Of a DNA stretch of 64,000 nt, positions 54,515 through 64,000 are shown piece after piece (the first letter of the stretch is position 1; each line of letters starts with the position of its first letter). Position numbers and translations under genes: made by a program. The DNA comes from Orientallactaga sibirica (lineage: Eukaryota > Chordata > Mammalia > Rodentia > Dipodidae). The notes beneath the pieces were generated by a model. The model had not been told where the DNA came from. It saw only the letters and a list, made by a program, of their open reading frames with translations, and ran no database searches. The stretch covers positions 4,525,501-4,589,500 of the forward strand of contig JAEOAD010000035.1 in assembly GCA_036365145.1 (NCBI GenBank). Reading direction: 5' to 3'.

Positions 54515-57500
54515 GTTTTTTTTTTTTTTTTTTAACCTCATGTTGCAGGTGGTCTCTGAAAGACTAGGTAGCCTAGGCTGTGAGTTCTGGACTTTATGAT
54601 TGTCTCTGTTTTCTGGAAAAGGGCATTGGTGAGTTAAGTTATAAGCACAGTGAGAACCCACAGCAGGTCCCAGGGAGCCGTCATGGATCTGGGTCCTGTG
54701 TCCATGACAGTGACCTCTGAGGCCTGAAGCTCAGGGTGGACCTTGGTTTGGCAGCTGTGACACCCCCAAACCTGTAGAAGAAACGTGGATCTGCTTGCCT
54801 TTGAATGAAGTCCCCCCCAGCATCGAAGCTGGACGAGCACCCTGTAGGTGGCCCATGTCCAGGCACCTAGGAGAGGAGACAAGCTGCATCCCATGAGCTC
54901 AGCATGCCCGAGGGTGAGATGAAGCCATGTTCAGCAGCGCTGTAGCCATTGGTGGTTTGGATGTCCCGTCTGGATTCTCTAATGGCTGATGATCAGAGAG
55001 TTTTATCACTCCTTAGTCTGCAGGATGGTGTTTGGATAAGCTCAGCTCCAGATGGGCGCTCTCGAAATCCTTGATTGCCTCCCCTCCCCCTCGACTCTTG
55101 CCTACTCATCTGAAAGTCAAGGTCTTGAGAGCTGGTTCCTGCGCTCCGTCTGCCATCTTACTAGCAATCTTCTAGCCGGTCTTGCTGTTGGAATAATGGA
55201 AGGTTTTGTGTTTTATCGGTGTTCAGGGACGTGTCATTTACGTTACATCTCAGAAGTTTGTTGGGCTAGAATTAGGGGATGTTGATTTTTATGTCTGCTC
55301 CCGAAGAACATTTCCCCTGCATCTCTATCCATTACCTGGAAATCTACTAGCTTCTATTTTTAGTGCTTTCCGTGAAAACCCATGCCCTTGGACATCCTTT
55401 GTCAAAACTCTGCCTTTAAGATATCCACGCATGTTTCAGTAATTCAATTTTAAATAAGTCTGCTTTGCATGCATTAAATTATACTTCAGAGTAAAATTCT
55501 AACATATTTGCTTTTCCTGCTTCATAAACACTTTTGAGTTTTAAGGAGGCATGTATAAAAAATGTTGTAAGGCCCACAGAGATGCAGGGCATTACAGCAA
55601 TCATTGTTTTACTGCTATTCTGGCACTATTTCTAGTATCGCCCCTCCTCACACACACTTCCAATCTTTCCTTCTAAAACAAGGAGAGAAAGCTTTAAGTT
55701 AAAGACAAAAGAAAAAAAAAAAGGAACGCAAGCTCACTGGAACCCTGTCCACCACAGCAGCCCCGTGAACCTTGCTTTTGTATACCATCAGCCATGGCTA
55801 TATGGGCCCATGGAGCTCATATGGTTCCTGAGAGCTGATGGCTGGGTATTCATTCCAAAATGCTGGGAGCTGACAACTGTTTTAGATGACAGACATTAGT
55901 GGGATATAGATGTTCTGGTCAGTCAGTAATAAAACAGTGAGCAATACTCCTAGCGAGCAGTAGCACTGGAGGTGAGAGGGCAGACCATGTCCCACAAAGA
56001 CATGCAGTCTGAACACACAGCATCAGACACTACAGGTTCCCTTCCCAGTGTAGCGTTGGACCACGGCGAGATATAAATGAAATAAATGTTTGTCGTAGAA
56101 GTAAATAGATGGATAAATGCTAAGACATTTGGAAAATCATTCTCATACGAATTCCAGCCACTTGTGTCCAGATTAAGAGAAACAAAATGGATTTTAGATA
56201 TTTTTTCTTAAAACAGACACATATGAGGAGCAAACCCTCCTTGTGTTTTCTGTGATCTTCATATTTTTTTTTTTTGTAGACCATCAGCCATGTGAATTAC
56301 TACTCAGTGGACCCCCCTCCCCAATGGCTCAGTAGTATCTGCGAGATTTGATGCAATTGTGTCACAAAAACTCATCTGGGAAAACAGTATGTGCCAGATT
56401 CCTAGTTTTGAATTAGTCACATGCTGTGGACTTTACCCACCCCAGTTCCTTAGCTCACTGAGTCCTTGAAACCATGTGATTTAGGCAAATAAGACTTGGA
56501 GAACTTAAATGACTTAGAAATACTACACAACATTTATGACTCCTAGCTATGAGTTTTTATTACTCAAGTGGAAACTATACAAAAAGAGCGTGATGTTTAA
56601 TTTTCCAGGGTACGTGGGTGGACATTTACCCAGAGGCAAAATCCTGCCTATCACAGGATGAACACGATAATGAAGAAAATATCACTGATTCTAGTATTCA
56701 TACCCCACTTGGACTTTAGATTTATTCACTCATGAGTTAGAAGGAAATAAATATAATTTTATCATTTTTGATTGTACTCACATATCTGACATGCACGTGG
56801 AAAGCTTGGCAACCTTATGAAAAGAAAAACAGCTCAATCTTAATTTCGCCCCAAATATAAGTGGTTTCTGGAATTCCCATTAAGTAAGCCTTGCCACTTA
56901 ACCCTCTTTGTGAAACACCCTCCGTCACTGGTGGCTGAACAAACACACAAGCTTCTGTGTGCACGCATGCTAACTGCATAACAGGTAGAGGTGTGGGACA
57001 GGAGAGAAACTGCGGTGTCCGCAGCCTTGGCGTGAATTATCAGTGCCAACCAGAAGAGACGAGATGTACTTTAGACATGGATTTTGATTTGGTGAGTTTG
57101 ACAATCTCAGTAAAACAGAAGAGAGAAAAATGAGAGAATGAAGGGTTCTCAGGGCCCTGCTAGTAAGAAAAATTATGACAATGAGTTCTCCAAATAGAGC
57201 TCATAGGTTTCCTAAAGAATCTAGGAAGGCCTGCAATCATTCTCGGGTATGTGTCGCTGGTCAACAGGGAAGGGGACTCCAAAGAAATCCATCAGCTGTG
57301 AGGCCTGCGGTACCTAGAGCCCATGCGTGATTCTGTCACTCCGTGTTTCCAGGCTTGTTTTGGAAGTGCTACAAACTGTGATCCTCTGCCCGAGGACCTT
57401 CTCTAGCCAGTTTGCCTGTCCTTTGAGAAGATCAGAAGTGCCACAGAATTAACATTCCCTCACCTACCCAAGGGACCCTCAAGTAATGACTGATGGGAGT

Positions 57501-57580
57501 CGGGGGACACACACACAGGGTTGTGAGGAGAAGTCTAATTTCACATGCTACATTGGCATTAAGACACTGTTTTCCTTAAC
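54515..57580. other. Largest unique-looking block, about 3 kb
   Basis: Starts with a T18-type run (54517). A MIR-like antisense segment may lie at 56.41-56.53 kb. 54.6-55.5 kb is comparatively GC-rich and has open frames of 60-86 codons on both strands. None shows a domain, and no exon with splice sites stands out. A (T)n run is at 56265. Confidence 0.35.
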
Positions 57581-57589
57581 CAGCGGTGG

Positions 57590-58514
57590 TCCCAGGCTGG
57601 GCCATCCAGGCAAAATGTACCAATGAGTGCCATGGTGGCATATCTGTTATGGGGCAAACCAAGCGCTCTCTGATTTAATCTGAGGCCTACTTCACAGAAG
57701 AAAAATCAAACTCAGTGATGAAAACCTAGTCAAAAGGCCATGTGGGGCTGGAGAGATGGCTTAGCGGTTAAGGCGCCTGCCTGCTAAGCCTAAGAACCAG
57801 ATTCCAATCTCCAGGTCCCACGTTTAGCCAGATGCAAAGTGATTCAAGGGCACAATGCCACACTTGACCACAAGGGGGCGCACACATCTGGATTTTGTTC
57901 ACAGCAGCTGAGAGACTGCTGGCACGCCCATTCTCTATCTGTCTCCCTCTCCCTCTCTGTCTGTGTCTCTCTCCAAAAAATAAATAAAATAATAAAAAAA
58001 ATTTTTTTAAACTATGTGGAGGTCATAAGCTCTTGGGGGAATCTACTTGGCTAAATGGATATATTATGCCCACTGAATTGCCCTCTAAATATCTATGCTT
58101 ATGCCCATGTATTAATGCTACTTTCACTTTTAGTTAAAGAAGCATCTTTTTGCCAATGACAGTGACTACTGAGGGGACTCTAAACTCATGCTGAGAAGAG
58201 GTGACAGTGGAATGTTCAGTACTAAATGAGACATGTCTGTCACACCCTCCAAGGCCCAGGGACCATTGCAGAACAGGTGGTGGCCATTCTAGACACATTC
58301 ATGTCTCAGAGTGGCTGACACCACTTCCATAAGACCAGCATAATATAAGGGCAAAAGACATGAGGACGTCCAAATAGAAGAGGGGCTAGATGGAAAGAAG
58401 AAGGGTACAGTGAAGTGTGGATATGGGGGGATAAGGGGGCCTGTGGGAGGATGTTATGAATAGGCTACATTGTGTACATGTAAGAAAGGTGTCAGTAAAA
58501 GTTAAAAAAAAAAG
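57590..58514 (+). repeat. Rodent L1 3' UTR, forward, split by a SINE
   Basis: gtggcatatctgttatgggg, accaagcgctctctgattta, tgaaaacctagtcaaaaggc before the SINE; attgccctctaaatatctat, gaatgttcagtactaaatga, cctccaaggcccagggacca, aggctacattgtgtacatgt after it. Related to the copy at 27.5 kb. Ends in a short A run. No coding part. Confidence 0.75.
57745..58007 (+). repeat. B2-like SINE, subtype B, single B box
   Basis: gggctggagagatggcttag, cggttaaggcgcctgcctgc, gattccaatctccaggtccc, gaccacaagggggcgca, gttcacagcagctgagagac, A-rich tail. The B-box segment is present once. Inserted into the L1 3' UTR. Confidence 0.94.
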
Positions 58515-58553
58515 TTTTAGAGATCCTACTTTTCAACTTGATGATAACTTATT

Positions 58554-58709
58554 TTTTTTTTTTTTGGTTTTTCAAGGTAGGGTCTCACTCTAGTCCAGGC
58601 TGACCTGGAATTCACTCTGTAGTCTCAGGGTGGCCTCGAACTCACAGTGATCCTCCTACCTCTGCCTCCTGAGTGCCTAATCACAGCACTCGGAGACACC
58701 ACGCCTGGC
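58554..58709 (-). repeat. B1 SINE
   Basis: Reverse copy with long T run, caaggtagggtctcactcta, ccaggctgacctggaattca, cctctgcctcctgagtgcct. Perfect target duplication tgatgataacttatt at 58539 and 58710. Confidence 0.95.
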
Positions 58710-58817
58710 TGATGATAACTTATTCTTCTTTGAGATTCCCTGTCACAAGACCTGCTTCTGAGAGAACCAACAGCAAACTGAAGTCTGCTTCCAAGGACCC
58801 AGTAAGAAATCTGGTGT

Positions 58818-58987
58818 CTGGGCTAGAGAGATGGCTTAGCAGCTAAGGCACTTACCTGCAAAGCCAAAGGACCCAGGTTCAATTCCCAAGTACCCACTTA
58901 AGCCAGATGCACAAGGGGGCACATGCGTCTGGAATTCATTTGCATTGGCTAGAGGCCCTGGCGTGCCCATTCTCTCTGTGTCTGTCT

Positions 58988-59033
<46 letters not shown>

Positions 59034-59060
59034 GCAAATAAAAAATTAAAAATAAATAAA
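58818..59060 (+). repeat. B2-like SINE, subtype A
   Basis: gggctagagagatggcttag, ggttcaattcccaagtaccc, tgcgtctggaattcatttgc, ctggcgtgcccattctctct, 50-bp CT run, A-rich tail. Reverse frames of 62 and 69 codons are artefacts. Confidence 0.94.
58990..59031 (+). repeat. (CT)n microsatellite in the SINE
   Basis: An uninterrupted CT run, an expansion of the subtype A pyrimidine stretch. Confidence 0.95.
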
Positions 59061-59365
59061 CCTGATGTTCCATAGAAGGAATATATCGGCAAGTTCCTGC
59101 TATACAGCCGAGTACAACATGCATCCTCCAGGTGGCAAGAGATCATTTCAAATGCCACTATTAGGTCTGAATTTTAGTCCCTTATTCTTTATATGTCATA
59201 TGATAGCACACAGTGACAAGATAGATCTGTGGAGTATATTTCCTTCTAGAACATTCAGGTTTCTCTCTGAAATGTCCCAGGTTGAAGGGAGGAAAGGAGG
59301 TCAGGAGTGAGTCAGTCATGAGTTAGCGACCCTCTCAAATCAGTCACCTTAAACATCTAGTACAA

Positions 59366-59650
59366 CAGGGACTGAGGATATGGCTCAGCAGTTAACAATG
59401 ACTGCTTTACAAGTCTGCCGACTTGAGTTCAATTCCCAGGACCCACATGAAGCCGGACAAAAAGTGATACAAACCCTACTGTGTCCACAGCAATGAGACA
59501 CAGAGCCAGGAGAAGCTCACTGGTCATCTAGATTGGCCTTCCCAATGACAAAACAACAGAGCAACAGAGAGAGATGTCTCAAACAAGGTGGTAGGAGAGG
59601 CCCACTACCCCCCACACACACACACACACATATATACAGGCACATACATG
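59366..59650 (+). repeat. B4-like SINE
   Basis: gggactgaggatatggctca, gagttcaattcccaggaccc, gagccaggagaagctcactg, gatgtctcaaacaaggtggt, then a CA microsatellite. Confidence 0.65.
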
Positions 59651-59690
59651 CAAATTTAAAAAATCTAGTACATTGTTAAAATGTGATCTA

Positions 59691-59862
59691 GGGGCTGGAG
59701 AGATGGCTCACCAGTTAAGGCTCTTGCCTGCAAAGTCTAATGACCTGAGTTTGACTCCCCAGGACCCACATAAAACCAGATGCACAAAGTAGGACATGTC
59801 TCTGGAGTCCATTTGTAGTGGCTGAAGACCTCGGCATGCCCATTCCCCATCACCCTCTCGCC
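59691..59862 (+). repeat. B2-like SINE, subtype A, cut at the pyrimidine stretch
   Basis: gggctggagagatggctcac, gagtttgactccccaggacc, tgtctctggagtccatttgt, cggcatgcccattccccatc, after which a B1 begins instead of a tail. Confidence 0.9.
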
Positions 59863-59865
59863 CAG

Positions 59866-60018
59866 GCATGGTGGTCATGCCTTTAATCCCAGCACTTTGG
59901 AGGCTGAGTTAGCAGGATCACTATAAGTTCGAAACCAGCCTGAGAATACATAGTGAATTCCAGATCAGCCTGGGCTAGAGCAAGACCCTACCTCAAAAAA
60001 ACAAAAAAATAAAAAAGT
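59866..60018 (+). repeat. B1 SINE joined to the preceding SINE
   Basis: caggcatggtggtcatgcct, aatcccagcactttggaggc, aaaccagcctgagaatacat, aagaccctacctcaaaaaaa. It replaces the tail of the B2-like element without an obvious target duplication. Confidence 0.9.
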
Positions 60019-60480
60019 GCTCTGGAAGACTCAGGCAGATGTGTCTGTGGTCATGAGAGATTATCAGCACAGGAAGGCAGCAATCATTAGCAGGTAGATG
60101 CAACTCCCACCTCCTGACCTTCACCCCGTCCCCAGGCTTGATTTCTGGCCAGAGAGCAGCTCAACTTTAGCTTTGCATTGCAACACTCTTTGAAGCAATA
60201 TTTCAAAGAAGCTGACGTCATTGCTTTCCTCACTGTCGTGCTGGCAGTGCTGCCTCCTTCGCGCGATGTCCCTTGCACAGGCTTTGCTTCAGGTGAACTG
60301 TGGTGGATAACAATGATGGCAAATTTCTTGCCACTCTTCCTACTGAGAGGTACAGGCAATTGACCTCCCTTTCAAGTTGGACTCACGTTTGTAATTTTTT
60401 TTTTGAAGCAAAGTAGAAGTTTTATTTGGGAAAGACATAGCTGTCAGGCTGTCTCATGAGAGAAGAGCACAGCCTGATAT
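60019..60480. other. Unannotated stretch
   Basis: 60.10-60.36 kb reads open on both strands (90 codons reverse, 61 forward) and is repeat-free. No domain seen. Confidence 0.3.
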
Positions 60481-60728
60481 ATATATTTTTTTAATTTTTG
60501 TTTATTTTTATTTATTTATTTGAGAGCAACAGACAGAGAGAGAAAGAGACAGAAACAGAGAGAGAGGGAGAATGGATGCACCAGGGCCTCCAGCCACTGC
60601 AAATGAACTCCAGATGCATGTGCCATCCTGTGCATATGGCTTATGTGGGTCCTGGGGAATCGAGCCTTGAACTGGGGTCCTAAGGCTTCACAAGCAAGCC
60701 CTTAACAGCTAAGTCATCTCTTCAATCC
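60481..60728 (-). repeat. B2-like SINE, subtype A
   Basis: Reverse copy: gaatggatgcaccagggcct, ccagatgcatgtgccatcct, ggggaatcgagccttgaact, aagtcatctcttcaatccc. Target duplication cagcctgatat at 60470 and 60729. Confidence 0.93.
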
Positions 60729-60739
60729 CAGCCTGATAT

Positions 60740-61119
60740 TTTTAATAAACAAAATTTGGCAGGAATTATCTGAGCCTTCAAAGGTTACATGATTTAGAAG
60801 CCTTGTAACTCTCATCTAGGCCTCTAGGAAACCAGCTACCATATCTTGAAGAAGCCCAAGGATCCTTAAGGAGAGGGGCCATGGTATGTAGTAGACAACT
60901 CTGGCTGAATTCCAAGTCAATTACATGCTGCACTTGCCAGTCCTCAGAAATACATTGTTCGGTCCCCCTCACCGCTGTCTTAGCTGACACTTATTATCCC
61001 AGTGAATGGCCTACCTGTACTGAACATGCTTGGAACAGATTAATGAACAAAATTAACAATTTTCGTTTTGTTAAGCCACGAAATTTTGCAGTAGTTTGTT
61101 ATACAGCAATAAGCTGCCC
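60740..61119. other. Unannotated stretch upstream of the minisatellite
   Basis: Unique-looking. Short frames of 70 and 80 codons, no domain. Confidence 0.3.
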
Positions 61120-62065
61120 GTAAAAATAGTAAACGTAAGTGTAATAGGGAACTCTGAAAGGATGGTGAAGATTAGTGTGAAAATAGTCAACGTAAGTGTA
61201 ATAGGGAACTCTGAAAAAGGGTGGTGAAGATTGAAAGGATGGTGAAGATTCGTGTGAAAATAGTCAACATAAGTGTAATAGGGAACTCTGAAAGGATGGT
61301 GAAGATTAGTGTGAAAATAGTCAACGTAAGTGTAATAGGGAACTCTGAAAGGGTGGTGAAGATTAGTGTGAAAATAGTCAACATAAGTGTAATAGGGAAC
61401 TCTGAAAGGATGGTGAAGATTCGTGTAAAAATAGTCAACGTAAGTGTAATAGGGAACTCTGAAAAGGTGGTGAAGATTAGTGTGAAAATAGTCAACGTAA
61501 GTGTAATAGGGAACTCTGAAAGGGTGGTGAAGATTCGTGTAAAAATAGTCAACGTAAGTGTAATAGGGAACTCTGAAAGGATGGTGAAGATTCATGTGAA
61601 AATAGTCAACGTAAGTGTAATAGGGAACTCTGAAAGGGTGGTGAAGATTCGTGTGAAAATAGTCAAAAAATAGTCAAAGGTGGTAAGTGTAATATAGGGG
61701 GAACTCTGAAAGGATGGTGAAGATTTGAAAGGGTGGTGAAGAAAATAGTCAACGTAAGTGTAATAGGGAACTCTGAAAGGATGGTGAAGATTCGTGTGAA
61801 AATAGTCAACGTAAGTGTAATAGGGAACTCTGAAAGGATGGTGAAGATTAGTGTGAAAATAGTCAACGTAAGTGTAATAGGGAACTCTGAAAGGGTGGTG
61901 AAGATTAGTGTAAAAATAGTCAACGTAAGTGTAATAGGGAACTCTGAAAGGATGGTGAAGATTAGTGTGAAAATAGTCAGCGTAAGTCAACGTAAGTGTA
62001 TAGGAACTCTGAAGGGTGTATAGAACTCTGAAAAGGTGGGAACTCTGAAAGGGTGGTGAACATTC
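61120..62065 (+). repeat. 57-bp minisatellite, about 16 units
   Basis: The unit aaaatagtcaacgtaagtgt / aatagggaactctgaaagga / tggtgaagattagtgtg repeats at exactly 57 bp from 61147 to 61204 and from 61281 to 61623, with two irregular joins (77 bp at 61204-61281 and about 76 plus 67 bp at 61623-61766), then regular again to 61937 and a decayed 3' end. Variants: agattagtg or agattcgtg, gaaagga or gaaaggg. Because 57 is 19 codons, one plus frame (to 150 codons) and two minus frames (to 174 and 132 codons) stay open. These are repeat products, not evidence of a gene. Confidence 0.97.
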
Positions 62066-62407
62066 GTGCCACCAACAGGGACCACAGAAGATTCATAATG
62101 TAATTCCTTCTACACTCCTCTTCCATTCCACTCATTTGTTCAGTGAAGATCAGAGATGAATGAAGGCCAGTGAGATTTTGAAAGCCTCAATCAGTTGTTT
62201 TTTTTTGAAAGCCTCAATCAGTTGTTGGCTTAAATTATACATAGCTTTCCAGATGGGATTTGATCAATGGACCATGTCAACATATCTCTTGGTGAGTAGC
62301 TATCAAGTATGGCAAATGCTTATTTCTCGATACATGTTATGAAAGAATAAGAATTAGCAAGTTATAACTCATAGGTTAATCCAGATGATCAAATTGCTAA
62401 AATAATT
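62066..62407. other. Unique stretch with a small tandem duplication
   Basis: ttttgaaagcctcaatcag occurs at 62176 and 62203, a 27-bp tandem repeat. Nothing else recognised. Confidence 0.6.
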
Positions 62408-62619
62408 ATTTTTAATTTTTTAATTTATTATTTGCAAGCAGAGAGAGAGACAGAGGAGAGAGAGAGAGAAAGGGTGTGCCAGGGCCTCTAGCTGCTGCAA
62501 ATAAACTCCAGATGCACACACCACTGTGTGCATGGCTTTGTGTGGGTACTGGGGAATTGAACCTGGGTCACTAGGCTTTGCAGGCAAGTGCTTTAATCAC
62601 TGAGCCATCTCTCCAGCCT
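62408..62619 (-). repeat. B2-like SINE, subtype A
   Basis: Reverse copy: agggtgtgccagggcctcta, gctgctgcaaataaactcca, ggggaattgaacctgggtca, gagccatctctccagcc. Target duplication ctaaaataa on both sides. Confidence 0.92.
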
Positions 62620-62629
62620 CTAAAATAAA

Positions 62630-63867
62630 TTTTTATTAGAACAAAGCTACATTCATCTTTTTTTGTATATTAGCTATGACCATTATTGTACTACAAGTCC
62701 AGAGTTAAATAGTTGAGAGAGAATTTATGTTATTCAGATCCTAAATTATCTATTATCTGTCTCTTTACAGACCCGTAATAAAGACCATCAAAAGCAATTT
62801 GTCATTCCTCTCTCACTTCGGGGATATTTTCACTTTACAGTCCTACATCATAGATTAGCTCACGGAGTTATTTGTTGTCTATCCGTATCATCAGACACTA
62901 TGCAGGCACATGTGTGAATGCTCTCACACCAACTATACATGGCAAGAAGGAGGAAACAACCATGTAGACATGATGATCACATGCAGCAGGTTTTGTCACA
63001 GACTCTGGGTACTGGAGTCAGTTGCTTATTTCATGTGCTTGAGCTGGCTCGCACTTCCACTTGATGATGGAAAAGTTGGGAAATAAATCTTCAAACATTC
63101 AGGGACCTTTACCCAGTGAAACCTACACAAGTCTAGTGGTTTAAAGGATGCCAACATTTCTCTTTCACGGACAGGGTAACAAGTTGCTGCATCTGGTGTC
63201 TCTTGGCACAGAGACGATGCGAGGCATTTCTGGATTTGGGAGAGAAAATATATCTCCTTGGGCATACTGTCTCAATCCATTTACCAACCAAGTAAGATAA
63301 AAGATGATTAGTTCTGAGTGGGGTCCAAAGTAAGAGATGTCTCTATAGTGGTTCAAAGCTACAATGCTAATTTTACATTTAGATCTTGTAAATCCTATGG
63401 TATTAAAAATTTGCATATTAGACAGATATTCAATATGAGCCCATTCACCAAATGAGTGCATCAGATATTGAGTATTTAGAACAAAAATGATAATAGCCTT
63501 TTGGATAAACCATTCTTCCCTTAGATAGCAGTTGAATATGAGAAACCTGATCATGAATCACAGCATTTCCCACGTGAGCTAAGTGCTGTAGATACAACAT
63601 ACCTTTGAATTGAGCAGGGATGGGACGACAGCATTCCAATATCAGGTGGACGTGGGATATGTTATATCAAGCACAAATGCATTGAATAAGCAACTGACCC
63701 AGAAACTCATGATTCATCCCAATACCTGAAGTCACTTACCTCTGTGGAGTCAAGAGAAGATCTTAGTGATCAGTGGACTGAAAAAAAAAAATGGCTTATT
63801 GAAGAAAGTTTGCACAATATCTTGGTATCCTTCAGAACTAAATGGCTATATATAATTATATAACCAA
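62630..63867 (-). other. Unassigned stretch with long overlapping open frames on the minus strand
   Basis: Between about 63.03 and 63.64 kb three minus-strand frames (79, 129 and 64 codons) overlap in a staggered way, as when an old coding sequence has picked up frameshifts. I do not recognise the product. A processed pseudogene or a piece of an old retroelement are possibilities. Chance is also possible in this AT-moderate sequence. Confidence 0.3.
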
Positions 63868-63915
63868 GGGTCTTGGCATGCCCATTCTCTCTGTCTGTCT
63901 CTCTATGTAAAAGGG
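63868..63915 (+). repeat. B2-like SINE 3' fragment
   Basis: ggtcttggcatgcccattct then ctctgtctgtctctctatgt is the pyrimidine end of subtype A without head or A tail. Confidence 0.6.
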
Positions 63916-64000
63916 TAGACTTCCCTAAGGGGGAGGCAAAGAATGACCCATACTCACCAAAACTCAATTTCAGGATAGATGGATCTTCATAATGATCAAA

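Noticed and set aside
61071..61595. 174-codon repetitive protein on the minus strand
   Set aside because: Open only because the 57-bp unit is a multiple of three. Competing frames are open on both strands, and no promoter or splice context is visible.
61120..62065. CRISPR-like array
   Set aside because: The repeats are contiguous with no unique spacers between them, and the context is mammalian. It is a minisatellite.

Overview
This window looks like ordinary mammalian nuclear DNA from a rodent, and it is gene-poor. I found no protein-coding exon, tRNA, rRNA, snRNA, CRISPR array, bacterial or phage gene, or CpG island that I can support. Nearly all open frames lie inside retrotransposons, microsatellites or a minisatellite, or are short chance frames. 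The window is best read as intergenic or deep-intronic sequence.

Organism. The dominant repeats are B2-like tRNA-derived SINEs (5' end ggctggagagatggcttag), B1 SINEs related to 7SL RNA, composite B4 SINEs, rodent-type L1 3' ends and MT-like ERVL-MaLR LTRs. B1, B2 and B4 together mean Rodentia. The B2-like elements differ from the mouse and rat consensus after the tRNA-like head and fall into two subtypes: A (tgcatctggagtt, then ctggcgtgcccatt) and B (gaccacaagggggcgca, then ttcgttcgcagcagctgag). From memory this resembles jerboas (Dipodidae, e.g. Jaculus). That assignment is inference.

Layout. 1-20 kb: scattered SINEs, MaLR LTRs at 5.7-7.6 and 12.0-12.4 kb, L2 and L1 fragments, and apparently unique stretches (about 0-1.5, 8.9-10.3, 12.4-13.7 and 14-17.4 kb). 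20-31 kb: dense repeats, including an AT-rich three-unit tandem repeat (21.9-22.2 kb), L1 pieces in both orientations, an internally inverted L1 (28.8-29.2 kb) and a long CTTT tract grown from a SINE tail. 31-45 kb: an antisense L1 3' end, a 350-bp nearly pure purine tract (34.9-35.25 kb), several LTR relics, a decayed hAT-type DNA transposon (43.0-43.9 kb) and a nested B1 cluster (44.5-44.9 kb). 45-51 kb: four SINEs in a row, then an ancient antisense L1 carrying a younger L1 insertion and a 915-bp tandem duplication with no difference seen between copies. 51-64 kb: unique-looking sequence, paired MaLR LTRs, a split L1 3' UTR, and a 57-bp minisatellite (61.12-62.07 kb) whose period is 19 codons, so it stays open in one forward and two reverse frames.

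How the parts relate. Nothing here forms a pathway or operon. The readable history is successive retrotransposition, with target-site duplications giving the order of nested insertions, plus local tandem duplication. I see no convincing new biological system. The most checkable unusual items are the minisatellite, the 915-bp duplication, the SINE subtype with a duplicated B-box segment, the SINE with an extra G run at its 5' junction, and the rearranged L1 pieces at 28-29 kb. Family names rest on remembered consensus sequences, not on a search.
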